64,000 nucleotides of DNA from Deinococcus sp. (GCF_025362455.1 NZ_JANYGJ010000095.1:1-64000); one strand, 5' to 3'. Counted from the first letter of the stretch, positions 20,463-36,168 are shown. Notes: generated by a model from the sequence alone, not told the origin. Translations and numbers: made by a program.

Positions 20463-21376
20463 CGTCCGAACCCCAGCAACTCGGTTTGCAACCGGTCTCC
20501 GTCCTCACCCTCACCCAGCGTCTGGACCGAGACCGCCATCGCGGCGGTGTTGGCATGCACCATCTGCACCGCCGAGAGCATCAGGCCGACGTGCCCCGGA
20601 AAAAAAGCCAGGTCGCCGCGCCTGGGCCGCTCAACCGGCGTCAGGGCCGCGAGCTGCTGGTCGCTGTCACGCGGCAGGGCCTGTCCGAAGGCCCCGTAGA
20701 CCAACTGAGTCAGCCCCGAACAGTCCAGGCCCCAGCCGCTGCGCCCGCCCCAGACATACGGTGTGCCCACCAGCCGCAGCGCCAGGTCAGCCGGGCCGTC
20801 GTCCGGCAGGGGAGAGAGGATGACCTCGGCGACGTAGCCGCCGTCGCCCGCCCAGGCCACCCGCCGCCAACCCGGTACAGTCCCTGCCGGTTCCAGCGGC
20901 CACACGATGGCCCCCAGACCGACCTCTCCCAGCCGCGCCGACTGGATGCTCGGCCCGGCATAGACGTGCCCCCGCAGCGCCGTGACAGCCCAGGTCTGCC
21001 CTGGCGGCGTATTCTGCCCTGGCGGCGTATCCAGCAGCCACCCGGCACGCCCGTGAGCCAGGTAGCCGTAACCCAGGTAGCCGTCGGCCAGCGTCCGCAG
21101 CCAGACCCAGCCGTCGGGCCGCCGAAGGACTGTCTCCAGCGCCTCGCCCGGCAGCACCTCGCTGACCTGCGGGCTGAGCGCATCCGGCCTGGCGTGCAGT
21201 GTGAAGCGCCCGCCCCCGTTCCAGGCCCGCAGCGGCCCGATGAAGCTGAACGACCCGTCGAGTTGCCCCAGCAGCGCCACCTCCGCGACCCGCCCGGCCT
21301 CGTCGTAGGCCTGCGTCCGCCGGTCTAGCGCCACGCCCGTCCCCACCAGGCCCACCTCATACGGACTTTGCTCCAT
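20450..21376 (-). CDS. NlpC/P60 family cysteine peptidase with SH3-like domains
   Basis: The 308-aa product has two SH3b-like segments (about residues 55-115 and 125-180) and a C-terminal NlpC/P60 domain. The catalytic Cys is in GLDCSGLTQLVYG, the His in FFPGHVGLML and the third polar residue in MVHAN. No signal peptide is present, so it should act in the cytoplasm on imported muropeptides, as YkfC (gamma-D-glutamyl-L-diamino acid endopeptidase) does. Its coupling to the dipeptide epimerase fits peptidoglycan recycling. An 18-bp tandem duplication (TPPGQNTPPGQ) lies in the linker. Confidence 0.87.
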   Translation of the reverse strand: MEQSPYEVGLVGTGVALDRRTQAYDEAGRVAEVALLGQLDGSFSFIGPLRAWNGGGRFTLHARPDALSPQVSEVLPGEALETVLRRPDGWVWLRTLADGYLGYGYLAHGRAGWLLDTPPGQNTPPGQTWAVTALRGHVYAGPSIQSARLGEVGLGAIVWPLEPAGTVPGWRRVAWAGDGGYVAEVILSPLPDDGPADLALRLVGTPYVWGGRSGWGLDCSGLTQLVYGAFGQALPRDSDQQLAALTPVERPRRGDLAFFPGHVGLMLSAVQMVHANTAAMAVSVQTLGEGEDGDRLQTELLGFGRWDR

Positions 21377-21478
21377 TCCAGCACAGTCGGAAAAGCGCCG
21401 CCTGCGCGTTCACACCGCAGAATCCGCATTTTGTCGGATCGAAGCCGCAGGTTGTGCGGGATTTGGTCGGAGGCCGTA

Positions 21479-23241
<1,763 letters not shown>

Positions 23242-23245
<4 letters not shown>

Positions 23246-24615
23246 GCTTGCTCCTGATTGGTGGAAGGTTGAGGGTGGGTTGTACGGTCGTCAGCGTCTG
23301 GATTCACGAAGTCCGGATTCACGAAGTCCGGACCACCCAGTACGTCCCTGAGTTCATCTAACCCGATGTTGCGCTGAACGCCGCTACTCAGGTGCTTGAG
23401 GGCCACCACACCCCGCCCGGCCTCCTCCGGGCCGATCAGCGCCGCGTAGACCGCGCCTCGCCGCCCCGCGTCCCGAAGGGCGACAGCCGGTTTCAGTGCC
23501 CGGTACGCGAATTCCGCTCGCACGACTGAGCGCAACTGGAGCCCCAGCTCGGCGACCTGCCCGACCAGCGCCCCATCCAGCGCCGCCAGGTAGACGTGTG
23601 GCCCCGGAGAAAGAGGCAACTCCAGACCCTCCGCCGTCATGGCGATCAGCAGGCGCTCGATGCCCAGCGCCCAGCCGATGCCCGGCGTCGCTGGCCCGCC
23701 GAGCTGCTCGGCCAGGCCGTCGTAGCGCCCGCCGCCGCCCAGCGCCGACTTGGCGCCGACGCCCGCGTGGTGCAGCTCCCAGGCGCTGCGCCGGTAGTAA
23801 TCCAGCCCGCGTACCAGGCCGGGATCGAGTTGGTAGGACACGCCCCAGGCGTCCAGATAGCGCCGCACCGAGGCAAAATGTGCCTGCGCCTGCTCGCCCA
23901 GAAAATCCAGCATCGGGCGCACGGCCAGTTCACGGACCACGGCCTGATCCTCGGCGCTTTTGGAATCCAGAATCCGCATCGGGTTGCGATCGAGCCTCAG
24001 CAGCGATTCCGGCGACAGGTCAGCCCGCCGCCTCCCGAACTGCTCGCGCAGGTAGGCGTTGTAGCGCTCCCGGTCCGCCGGATCACCGACGGAGCCGAGC
24101 TTGAGCGTGACCTGCCGCAGCCCCAGTGCCTCCACCACGCTCATCATCACGGCGACGGCCTCGGCGTCGATCAGCGGGTCGTCACCGCCGATCACCTCGT
24201 AGTCGAGCTGGTGAAACTGGCGCAGCCGACCTTTCTGGACGTTTTCGGCCCGGAACATCGGCCCCTGGGTCCACAGTTTAAGCGGGCTCGGCAACTGTTT
24301 GAGCCCGTTCTGGAGGTAGGCCCGCATCACGCTGGCGGTGCCTTCGGGCCGCAAGATAAAGCCTCCGTGCTCGCCGAAATAATAGACCGTGAACATCTCC
24401 TTGGTCACGATGTCGCTGGTCTCGCCCACGCCTCGCCGGACCAGTTCGGGTTCCTCGAAGATCGGTGTGGCGATAAACTGGGCGCCCGAACGCTCCAGTA
24501 CGCCCCTGGCGACGTCGGTGACGCGCTGGAAAGCGCGGGCCTGGGTGTCGAGCGACAGTTTGGGGCTGCCGTCCGGTAGGTGGTCTGAAGTGCCCTTGGG
24601 CCGCTGTAATGCCAT
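23242..24615 (-). CDS. hisS: Histidyl-tRNA synthetase
   Basis: The 457-aa class IIa synthetase begins [16 protein letters not shown]. It has motif 2 ([20 protein letters not shown]), the histidine A motif [10 protein letters not shown] and the histidine B region [15 protein letters not shown]. The C-terminal anticodon-binding domain runs from about residue 330. The tail after residue 430 carries a 15-bp tandem duplication ([10 protein letters not shown]) and is rich in polar residues. The ATG at 24615 follows a TAGACT element with 7 nt spacing. No T-box leader is visible. Confidence 0.95.
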
Positions 24616-24622
24616 GAGCGCG

Positions 24623-24628
24623 AGTCTA
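24623..24628 (-). promoter_or_regulatory. Leaderless -10 element of hisS-aspS
   Basis: TAGACT on the minus strand, 7 nt before the ATG at 24615. Confidence 0.65.
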
Positions 24629-24675
24629 GCAGGGCGGGCGTGTGCCGCGCCGTGCAACTCGATTGCAAGAGTAGA

Positions 24676-24685
24676 GAATATATAC
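24676..24685 (+). repeat. Dispersed GAATATATAC motif, copy 4
   Basis: Exact 10-mer, about 50 bp upstream of the hisS -10. A partial echo (ATATTCTAG) follows within 10 bp. The rest of the gap to 24825 shows CACCCACCGA tandem bases and nothing else I can name. Confidence 0.7.
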
Positions 24686-24825
24686 TCATATTCTAGCAGT
24701 TGATAGGTGATCGAGACCAATGGCGCATTCTTCAACCCTCTTACCAGTTCAGTGCCCAAACCCCCGCTCAGGCTTCAGCACACCCACCGACACCCACCGA
24801 CATAAACCAATCCCAAAATTACAAC

Positions 24826-24860
24826 AAAAAGGGGAGGGTCACCCACACAGGTGCCCTCCC
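24826..24860 (-). terminator. Rho-independent terminator of the lipoprotein gene
   Basis: On the minus strand a GGGAGGG-type stem closes around a short loop (GGTG/CACC plus CCCTCCC) and is followed by a T run. It is 20 bp after the stop at 24881. Confidence 0.85.
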
Positions 24861-24880
24861 ACACGAGAAATCCCCTCAGC

Positions 24881-25252
24881 TTACTGACCGCTGACGCTAA
24901 ACGGTAAACCGGTGCTCTGGCGTCCGTTCACCTCGATGTACAACCAACTTCCACCCGCTGCGGCGGTGACCGGCACGCTGAAGACGATCTCGGAATCGGT
25001 CCACGACCTGACCGAATCGCTGGGAATCAGGTAACCACCCTGACCGTTCTCATCGGCGCCCAGCCGAATGCGCCCGGTGGTCGGGCCACCCAGGTAACGG
25101 CCCTGGACCGTGACGGCCTCGCCCTTGGCCGCGCCGGACGACACCTTGACGAGCACCGGGGTCTGGGTGACGCCCGCGACCGTGCCGACGCGGGGAGCAC
25201 ACGAGGCCAGCGTACCGACCAACAGTAAAGAACCAAGCAAGATTATGCGCAT
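24881..25252 (-). CDS. Putative lipoprotein with an IPT/TIG-like domain
   Basis: The 123-aa product has a lipoprotein signal peptide with lipobox LASC (Cys at residue 18), so the mature protein is membrane-anchored outside the cytoplasm. The rest is beta-rich: LVKVSSGAAKGEAVTVQGRYLGG, then IVFSVP and WLYIEVNGRQSTGLPFSV, a pattern like IPT/TIG immunoglobulin-type domains. Function unknown. A Shine-Dalgarno (GGAGG) precedes the ATG by 7 nt, and a TAGACT box lies 19 nt upstream, so this mRNA has a short leader. It is divergent from the lipid kinase gene. Confidence 0.8.
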   Translation of the reverse strand: MRIILLGSLLLVGTLASCAPRVGTVAGVTQTPVLVKVSSGAAKGEAVTVQGRYLGGPTTGRIRLGADENGQGGYLIPSDSVRSWTDSEIVFSVPVTAAAGGSWLYIEVNGRQSTGLPFSVSGQ

Positions 25253-25286
25253 GACAAAGCCTCCGTGAGCACAGTCTAATGGTTAG

Positions 25287-26288
25287 GTGACCTCCGAAAC
25301 CACCCCCCCCACTGTGCCCACCACCGCACCGACCACTGTACCGACCACTGTGCCCACAAAACAGGCCCTGCTGATCTTCAACCCCAGGTCGGGCCGGGGC
25401 GACAGCTCGTTGCCGCAGTTTGTCGCTGCCCTGGGCGCCCTGGGCTGGATGGTCGAGGCCACCGAACTCCAGCCCGACACCGACCTCGACGCGCTGGTGG
25501 CCGGGGGGCGCCACCGGGTCGTCATCGCTGCCGGTGGCGACGGGACCGTCAGCGCCCTGGCCTACGCGCTGCGCGGCACCGGCACGCCGCTGCTGGCCTA
25601 CCCGGCGGGCACCGCCAACCTGATCGCCCAGAACCTGAGGCTGCCCGAAGACCCGGCTCAACTGGCCGCCGTCGTCGAGGCGGGGCACAGCGTCCGGCTG
25701 GATCTGGGCGAGCTGGAGGTCGCCGGAGAGAGGCGCGGTTTCGTGATGACCGTCGGGGCCGGGATCGACGCCGCCATGATCAAAGGCGCCGAGGGTCTCA
25801 AAGACAAGCTCGGCGCCATGGCCTACGTGGTCAGCGCCATGAAGCAGCTCAACCCGCAGTCGACCACCTTCACGCTCGAACTCGACGGTGAAAGGCGCCA
25901 GGTCGAGGCGATGGCGGTGATGGTCGCCAACTTCGGGATGGCCAATTTCCGGCTGCCCATCGCCGCAGGCGTGAGCCCCAGCGACGGCCTGCTGAGTGTG
26001 CTGGTGCTCAAGCCGGGATCGCTGCTGACCCTGGTGCCGCACCTGGCGGACTCGCTGCGGGCCAGGCTGCATCTGGGCGAGCCGGTGTTCAGCTTCCTGT
26101 CCACCGGACCTGGCCGTAACACTATGGAGACCTTCACGGCCAGGCAGGTGACGGTCAAGAGTGCCCAGCCGTTCCCGGTGCAGTACGACGGTGAGATGCA
26201 CCAGGAAACCACGCCCTTCACGGCGCGCATTTTGCCGGGCGCGGCCTGCTTTCTGAGTGCGCTGGGGGTCGAGGAGTTGAATACTTGA
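25287..26288 (+). CDS. Diacylglycerol/lipid kinase family protein (YegS/DagK type)
   Basis: The 333-aa product has the DAGK catalytic domain. [11 protein letters not shown] lies near residue 30, the nucleotide motif is [17 protein letters not shown] (GGDGT), and a C-terminal beta domain includes [11 protein letters not shown] and [10 protein letters not shown]. It phosphorylates a lipid such as diacylglycerol or undecaprenol; which one is unknown. The first 24 residues are a Thr/Pro repeat (12-bp tandem units, V-P-T-T) with no equivalent in the family. The GTG start is 6 nt after TCTAAT, a possible leaderless promoter, sharing the region with the divergent lipoprotein gene. Confidence 0.9.
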   Translation: MTSETTPPTVPTTAPTTVPTTVPTKQALLIFNPRSGRGDSSLPQFVAALGALGWMVEATELQPDTDLDALVAGGRHRVVIAAGGDGTVSALAYALRGTGTPLLAYPAGTANLIAQNLRLPEDPAQLAAVVEAGHSVRLDLGELEVAGERRGFVMTVGAGIDAAMIKGAEGLKDKLGAMAYVVSAMKQLNPQSTTFTLELDGERRQVEAMAVMVANFGMANFRLPIAAGVSPSDGLLSVLVLKPGSLLTLVPHLADSLRARLHLGEPVFSFLSTGPGRNTMETFTARQVTVKSAQPFPVQYDGEMHQETTPFTARILPGAACFLSALGVEELNT

Positions 26289-26330
26289 GGGCGGCTTGCG
26301 GCTGGTGGGAACGACGAAGGGAAGCAGGTG
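26287..26330. repeat. Single heptad-type arm, second flavour (F)
   Basis: GGCTTGCGGCTGGTGGGAACGACGAAGGG resembles the left arm at 16236 and shares GTGGGAACGACG with the left inner boundary of the trp-operon element. No matching right arm is seen before the recombinase gene. Confidence 0.5.
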
Positions 26331-26399
26331 CGAATGAGTTACCTCTGGGGGCTAGACACTACCTGCATGGCCCTATTTTGTATTCTATGTTTTATGTTC

Positions 26400-26405
26400 T
26401 ATAAT
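26400..26405 (+). promoter_or_regulatory. -10 element of the recombinase mini-ORF
   Basis: Consensus TATAAT lies 7 nt before the ATG of the 10-codon ORF at 26413. The upstream AT-rich tract (26373-26405) has direct repeats TTCTATG/TTCTATA and TATGTT/TATGTT. Confidence 0.65.
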
Positions 26406-26412
26406 TTCACTT

Positions 26413-26445
26413 ATGAAACCTAAAAGCCGTTCGAGACCGCTATGA
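26413..26445 (+). CDS. Leaderless 10-codon ORF overlapping the recombinase start
   Basis: ATG at 26413 encodes [10 protein letters not shown] and its TGA overlaps the ATG of the recombinase (ATGA). With a TATAAT 7 nt upstream, a leaderless transcript would begin at or near this ATG. Translation of the very basic decapeptide could be needed to load ribosomes on the recombinase frame. It is inferred, not recognised from a family. Confidence 0.5.
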   Translation: MKPKSRSRPL

Positions 26446-27426
26446 CGGGCATTCAGGGTCAGGCGCTGGTCCTCGCCTCGCGCTGGGCCAACCCGGCCAA
26501 CCGGCGCCGTGAGGGGCTGCGGGCCGCCCACGCCCAGGACGCGCACAGCCTCACCGAGTTGCTGCACACCTACCTGCGGCTGAAATCCAGCAAGGGCGGG
26601 CGCATCAGCCCACTCACGCTGGAGCACTATGCCGAGTCGCTGCGCAAGTTCCTGGCCTTCACCGGCCCACCAGACTCACCCCAGTACGCGCTCAACCAGC
26701 TCCAGGCCGAGGTCTTCGAGGTCTGGTTGCTGGTGTTGCAGGCTCAGGGTCTGTCGGCCTCCAGCGTCAAGCGGCACCTCTACGGCGTGCGCAACCTGAT
26801 GCGCTCACTGGTCTGGGCGGGGGTGCTGGGCCACGATCCGTCGGTGGGCGTGCGGCCTCCAGCGGAGGCCCAGGCGGCCCACACCCGCAAGTCGGCCCTG
26901 AGCGCGGCGACCCTGACTCGGTTGCTGGCCCTGCCCGACCAGCTTCACCCGGACGATCCGGTGCGGGCCAGCCGGGACGCGGCGCTACTGCTGCTGGGCG
27001 CTGTGCTGGGCCTGCGGGCGGCGGAACTCGTCGGGCTGGACCTGGCCGATACCGAACTCACCCAGGGCCAGCTCACCGTGCGCGGCAAGGGGGGCAAAAC
27101 CCGGCGCCTCCCGCTGACCTGCACCGTCGCGGCGGCGCTGAGGCGCTGGCTTTCGCTGCGGCCCGCCTCGGTCAGCCCGGCATTGCTGCTCTCGCTCAGC
27201 CACCGCAATGTTGCTGGGCGGCTGAGCACCAAGGGGGCGCGTGACATCGCAGGCCGCTACTACGCCGCGCTGGGGCTGCCGCCGGAGCTGTGGGGCCTGC
27301 ATACCCTGCGGCGCACGGCGGGCACCCAGCTTTACCGGGCCACCCGCGACCTGCACGTGGTCGCCGACGTGCTGGGCCACGCCAGCGTGAACACCAGCGC
27401 CATCTACGCCAAGATGGATTCCGAGG

Positions 27427-28998
<1,572 letters not shown>

Positions 28999-29007
28999 AT
29001 CGCCGGG

Positions 29008-29013
29008 AGTGTA
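29008..29013 (-). promoter_or_regulatory. -10 element of lnt
   Basis: TACACT on the minus strand lies 9 nt before the ATG at 28998, slightly longer than the usual leaderless spacing. Confidence 0.5.
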
Positions 29014-29093
29014 GCAAGCGCGGGTGTGAGGCGAATCTGCGGCGGTGGGTGGCTCCGGTGGGGGCATACGCTGCGACGCGGGGCACGGTGCGC

Positions 29094-29099
29094 TAGGCT
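29094..29099 (+). promoter_or_regulatory. -10 element of the metallophosphoesterase-like gene
   Basis: TAGGCT lies 9 nt before the TTG start at 29109. Confidence 0.5.
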
Positions 29100-29108
29100 G
29101 AACAGACC

Positions 29109-29813
29109 TTGCGAATTGCTTTTCTCAGTGACCTTCACGGCAACATTCACGCGCTCAGCGCCGTCAAACGCTTTCTGGGCGAGCACATCGTCAATCAGGT
29201 GGTGGTCGTCGGCGATCTGGTCGGCTACGGCGCCAGCCCTGGACCGGTGATCGACTTCGTGCAGCACGAGGGCTGGAAGGTCGGCCTGGGCAGCAGCGAC
29301 CTGCGGGTCTCAATGGAACTCGGCGGGCGCGAGTCGCGGCGCGGCGTGGCCGATCAGGTGCTCGACTGGACCCGTCAGACGCTGGCGCCCGAACAGCTCG
29401 AATACCTGCGCCGCCTGCCCATCGGGGGCCGGATCATGACCCCGGTGGGGCGGGTGCGCTACTTTCACGGCGCCCCGCACGACCCGGAGATCAGACTCGA
29501 CCTGATGGACCAAGAGGAGCAGATGCAGAGCCTGGCCGAAGGGCTCAATGCCCGCGTGGTGATCGCCGCTGGCACCCATGTCCCGTTTATCCGCACCATC
29601 GGCGACACCATCTTCGTGGACCCCGGCTCGGTGGGCCTGACGCTGAACCACGAACCCGGCGCCGACGTGACCATCGTCGACTGCGCCGGTCGCCGCCCGC
29701 GCGTGAGCCTGCACAAAGTGCCGTACGACTACTCCTCGGCGGCCTTCGACATCATGGCCTGGAACCTGCCGCCGGTCATCGCGGACGTGATTAAAACCGG
29801 CAGGATGGGCTGA
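29109..29813 (+). CDS. Metallophosphoesterase-fold protein with altered active site
   Basis: The 234-aa product follows the calcineurin-like phosphoesterase layout: D-x-H in [15 protein letters not shown] in [14 protein letters not shown], and late strands with AAGTHVPF and FVDPGSVG. The GNH(D/E) motif expected after the GD block is replaced by GLGSSDLRV, and the GHTH motif by GTHVPF, so several metal ligands are missing. It may have reduced or altered chemistry. The TTG start fits the D-x-H motif at residue 8-10. It is followed by the gap leader. Confidence 0.8.
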   Translation: MRIAFLSDLHGNIHALSAVKRFLGEHIVNQVVVVGDLVGYGASPGPVIDFVQHEGWKVGLGSSDLRVSMELGGRESRRGVADQVLDWTRQTLAPEQLEYLRRLPIGGRIMTPVGRVRYFHGAPHDPEIRLDLMDQEEQMQSLAEGLNARVVIAAGTHVPFIRTIGDTIFVDPGSVGLTLNHEPGADVTIVDCAGRRPRVSLHKVPYDYSSAAFDIMAWNLPPVIADVIKTGRMG

Positions 29814-29915
29814 GAGCGGCTTGAACCTGCGGTTAAAGGAAAGCCGGGCGACCGCTAACTCGTCCCTGTCTGATTCGTCCCTGTCTACTCGTCTGACGAT
29901 TCGGGCAAGGCGTAG

Positions 29916-30995
<1,080 letters not shown>

Positions 30996-31010
30996 AACCG
31001 GAAGCAGGTC

Positions 31011-31092
31011 GTGGGAGGTGGGAAGTGGGAAAAGATCAAGCCCACTTCCCACTTCCCACCTCCCCACACCCCACTTCCCACAAGCCCATCTC
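31011..31092. repeat. Heptad-repeat inverted element B (empty)
   Basis: Left arm GTGGGAG, GTGGGAA, GTGGGAA; core AAAGATCAAG; right arm CCCACTT, CCCACTT, CCCACCT and degenerate units. The core and inner arms match element A. It sits between gap and pgk, and the right arm runs to the pgk Shine-Dalgarno. Confidence 0.85.
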
Positions 31093-31107
31093 CCAAGGAG
31101 TTACCCC

Positions 31108-32277
<1,170 letters not shown>

Positions 32278-32358
32278 GGTCAAGCTGATATGGCTCGTCC
32301 CAGCCGTCCCAAGCCTTTCTCACACCCTACAGCCCACAGCCTCTCAGAAGGAGTCTCC

Positions 32359-33111
32359 ATGTCCAAACCCGCTCCCCTGCTCGCCCTCAACTGGAAGATG
32401 AACAAGACGCCCGCCGAGGCGACGACCTGGGCCACCGAACTGGCCTCTCACTTACCCCGGACAGGTGCTGAGCTGGCGATCATGGCGCCTGCCGTCGATC
32501 TGTCAGCCCTGGCCTGGGCTCTTAGAGACACAGCGGTCGCCCTCGGCGGTCAGGACGTTTCGCAGCACGAATCGGGTGCCCATACCGGCGAGATCAGTGC
32601 GGGCATGCTACTGAACGTCGGCGCCCGCTACGCCGTGGTCGGGCACAGCGAGCGGCGCGAGTACCACGCGGAAACGAGCGGAGTCGTGGCCGCCAAGGCG
32701 CGGGCCGCTCTCACGGCGGGTCTGGTGCCGATTGTCTGTGTCGGTGAGGGTCTGGAGGTGCGCGAGCGCGGCGGACAGATCGAGTACACCCTCGACCAGC
32801 TTCGCGAATCGCTCTCACAGGTTTCTATCGACAACGCAGGCGCCCTGGTGATCGCCTACGAACCGGTTTGGGCCATTGGGACAGGCTTGGCGGCCACCGC
32901 TGCCGACGCTGAAGAATTGGCCGCCGCGATCCGGGGCGCCCTGGACGGGCTGTACCGCGAGTACGCCAGCGGCGTCCGTATTCTGTACGGCGGCAGTGTC
33001 AAGCCCGGCAACATCGCCGAGATCTGCGCCCAGCCGAACGTCAACGGGGCGCTGGTCGGCGGCGCCAGCCTAGACGTCGCCTCGGTGGTGGCTATGGCGG
33101 CGGCGCTGTAG
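32359..33111 (+). CDS. tpiA: Triosephosphate isomerase
   Basis: The 250-aa TIM barrel has the catalytic Lys in LNWKMNK, His in [11 protein letters not shown] and Glu in [12 protein letters not shown], with the phosphate loop YGGSVKPGN. The Shine-Dalgarno AAGGAG sits 6 nt before the ATG at 32359. The 81-bp spacer after pgk contains short C-A-rich heptad-like units (about 32318-32345) reminiscent of the second-flavour repeats. It is last in the glycolytic run. Confidence 0.97.
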   Translation: MSKPAPLLALNWKMNKTPAEATTWATELASHLPRTGAELAIMAPAVDLSALAWALRDTAVALGGQDVSQHESGAHTGEISAGMLLNVGARYAVVGHSERREYHAETSGVVAAKARAALTAGLVPIVCVGEGLEVRERGGQIEYTLDQLRESLSQVSIDNAGALVIAYEPVWAIGTGLAATAADAEELAAAIRGALDGLYREYASGVRILYGGSVKPGNIAEICAQPNVNGALVGGASLDVASVVAMAAAL

Positions 33112-33669
33112 CAGCGGTCCTGATTTAATGTATATATTCTAGTTCGAGCGTCTTCCTGATGGGGTACTTCGCGGTGTTCAGGGCGACGGCCACGCAATAT
33201 TTCAAGCCGCGACGTTTCAGGCCCGCGACGTTTCGAACATAGTCGAGCCGAACGTAGTCGAGATTGATCCGGCGCGGCAGATCGGCCTGCTGGTTGTCCC
33301 AGGTACACCTGACCCGCCCCTGAGCGTCCCCGGACGCCGGACCGGGCGTTCTCGCGGCAGGTTCTCGGAATGGAGTCGGTGGCGTGGGTTACGGCTGGGA
33401 CGGGGTGCTGATCGGTCCAGGGAAAGCAGCCTTCGAGCAGTCCCACGGCCCCGTCGACTTCTTATTTATATCCCTGTCTGCCCTGCTCAGCCGTGCTCGC
33501 CCTGACGGGTACTCAGGGTGGGTCAGGCGCCGCTGCGGTCGGTGGTGAGGCCCCAGATGGCCTGGGCAAGCTTCACGCTGGCCTTCTCACGCTGGCCTTC
33601 TCAATGAGAAACTGCTTCTCAACAGAGACTGGGCGCCCTGCCGCTTGGCCTCGTCAACGGCCAGGGGGC
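33112..33669. other. Intergenic stretch after tpiA, no supported gene
   Basis: It holds the sixth GAATATATAC motif (33130-33139, minus orientation), tandem GCGACGTTTC and CGTAGTCGAG duplications (about 33200-33260) and a 15-bp tandem duplication of CACGCTGGCCTTCT (about 33565-33600). Short frames look like decayed coding sequence, but no product can be named. Confidence 0.5.
33130..33139 (-). repeat. Dispersed GAATATATAC motif, copy 6
   Basis: CTAGAATATATAC on the minus strand, 18 bp after the tpiA stop. Confidence 0.7.
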
Positions 33670-34212
33670 TTACTCGGCGCAGTCCACCTTGTCCCAGGGG
33701 CGGCGCAGGTCGAGGTGGCCGAGCAGGGTGGGGGCGCCCTGTCCGCCGACCAGGAACAGCACGTCCTTGCCGCCGGTTTCCAGCAGGGTGCGGGTCAGGG
33801 TGCAGATAATCAGGCGCTCGCCGCCCAGACCGTAGCTCAGCGCGGCGTAGCTGCGGGGCAGATTGACCACGAAATGCGGGCCGCGCACCCACACGTCGGG
33901 CTCGGTACTGCCCTGGGGCACCACCCGCAGGCCCTTACCCGACAGCGGGCCGCGCACCCAGGCGCCGAGCTGGGCCTGGGCCACCTTGCCGGGCGACTTG
34001 CCCTCGACCTGGAGGGTGCGCTGCTCTTTGACGTAGCCGTCGACCTGGGCGTTGGAAAAGTACAGCGTGACGCTCTGGGGCTGCACGGCTTCGAGTTGCA
34101 GGGGCGGTAAGCTGGGCGCGGTGGGGGGCCGGGAGACGACCTCGCGCACGCCGATGGTGATGGCCAGCAGCAGCAGACCCAGGATGTTGATGGGCGTCAT
34201 CAGGCGCCGCAT
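33670..34212 (-). CDS. GerMN domain protein
   Basis: The 180-aa product has an N-terminal membrane anchor (residues 7-24, INILGLLLLAITIG) and one GerMN domain: VTLYFSNAQVDGYVKEQRTL, a long central helix and strand set, then VNLPRSYAALSYGLGGERLIICTLTRTLLE and VLFLVGGQ. GerMN domains occur in spore-germination proteins but also in non-sporulating bacteria, apparently outside the cytoplasm near peptidoglycan. Its ATG overlaps the stop of the amidase-like gene (TAATG), so the two are coupled and probably work together. Confidence 0.87.
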   Translation of the reverse strand: MRRLMTPINILGLLLLAITIGVREVVSRPPTAPSLPPLQLEAVQPQSVTLYFSNAQVDGYVKEQRTLQVEGKSPGKVAQAQLGAWVRGPLSGKGLRVVPQGSTEPDVWVRGPHFVVNLPRSYAALSYGLGGERLIICTLTRTLLETGGKDVLFLVGGQGAPTLLGHLDLRRPWDKVDCAE

Positions 34213-35617
34213 TACGGCCCGCCTCCGGTGCTGGCGCCGTCCGACCCGACCGTATTGGAGAGCCGGGCCTTGAGAAACGTCGCCACGCTCAGGGCCAACG
34301 CCTCGGAGACCTTGGCGGTGCGCTGGGGCGTGAGCAGATTGGCCAGGTCGGCGGCGTTCTGGGGCCAGCCAAGTTCCAGCTCGAAGGCGGCGTGCGGCGC
34401 CTCACCGCTCAGATACAGCCTGGGCAGCGCCTGGGTGGCGACCTTGAGCCCCCGCGTGCCGAGTTCGCCCAGCAGCAACTCCGAGAGCCGCTTGGTCTCG
34501 CCGCCGTTGCCCACGGCGGCGGCGGCCAGCGGGTCGCTCTGGGCCTCGCGCAGGGCGCTGACGATCAGGGCGTCCGGCTCACCGGACGGCTGGTACAGCG
34601 TCAGGCCGCGCCGGGGCGTGCCGGGAAAGCGGCCCAGGCTCAGCGTCACGAACACCTGGCTTTGCCGGGCCATCTGCTCGCGCTCGGCGATGCTCAGGCG
34701 TCCGGCGGCGCTGCGGGTCAGCTTGACCTGCCACCCGGCCTTGCTCAGCAGCTCGCCGGTGGTGCGGGCGACTTCCAGCGGCAGGTCGCTGCCGCCGAGC
34801 GCGGGCGCCGGATCGAGCACGATCAGCGGGCTGCGCGGCTCGTCGACCAGTCTGGCCACGTTGCGCGGCAAGCCCGGCCCCACGTCGATCACCAGCCGGA
34901 CGCTGCCGGGGCGCACCACCTTGAAGTAGCGGTAACCGGCTCCGGCGCCCAGCGGCACCCTGAGCGTCGCGCCGCCCTGGCCCCCGGAGACCGAGAACTT
35001 GGGCACGAAGGCGCCGCGTGTGGCGTAGCTGCTGGCCTGGGTAGTCACGCCGCGCAGCAGCAGTTTCAGCACGTCGCCGCTGAGGGCAGCGCTCACCTCG
35101 GCGTCGCGGGTCAGGTCCAGCACGATCCGGTCGGTGTCCTTGCCGGAGCGCGAGGACACGTTGGCGATGGCGGCGGCGGGCAGGGAAAAGCTGCCGGTCT
35201 TGTACTGGGCGCCCAGGCCGCGTGCCAGCGTGTCGAGCGGCAGGTAGAGTTCGCCGTTCAGGAGTGTGGCGGTGCGGGCCTGGAGCCGCACGGTGTCGAG
35301 CTGGACGGTGTTGTAGGTGGAAGCGGCGCGTTCCGGGTCCTGGTCGATGGGCAGCAGCAGATCGTGGCCCAGCCCCTGGACCCGCACGTAGGGAGACTCG
35401 CGGATGATGCGCAGGGTCCCCCGAAGCTCGGTCTCCGAGGCGTATTCGGCGCCGCCGAGCAGGGTGGCCTGGGCGTCACGGCCCGCCAACTTGAGCTTGC
35501 TGTAGGCGTACTGCGCCCCGGCGGCACCGATCATCAGCAGGCCCGGCAGCAGCGCGGCCAGCAGGGCCGTCCGGACGCGGGGGGGCAAGCGGCGGCGAGA
35601 AATCAGGCGGGGACCAT

Positions 35618-35621
<4 letters not shown>
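34212..35621 (-). CDS. Degenerate Amidase_3-type (N-acetylmuramoyl-L-alanine amidase) protein
   Basis: The 469-aa product has an N-terminal signal/anchor (residues 16-36), a copper-amine-oxidase-N/AMIN-like beta region (about 60-255) and a C-terminal Amidase_3-like domain (about 265-455). The normal zinc motif D-P-G-H-G-G is replaced here by LDPAPALGGSD, and the S-x-H-x-N motif by FVTLSLGRFPG, so both zinc His are gone. A late Glu pair survives (FELELGWP). It is therefore likely a non-catalytic wall-binding or regulatory protein. The start overlaps the smpB stop (ATGA); GerMN follows. Confidence 0.8.
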
Positions 35622-36049
<428 letters not shown>

Positions 36050-36168
36050 TCTAGCAGGCGGGCTTATGAGGGGAAGACCACAGCCTCAGTCGTGGCGGCC
36101 CAGTCGTGGCTGAGCGAGCAGCGGCACGAACTAGGCCAGCGCAGTGGGCAGCGCACCAGGGACAGGTG

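Noticed and set aside
26373..26412. dif or attachment site next to the Xer-type gene
   Set aside because: The AT-rich tract has direct, not inverted, half-sites and is better explained as promoter sequence.
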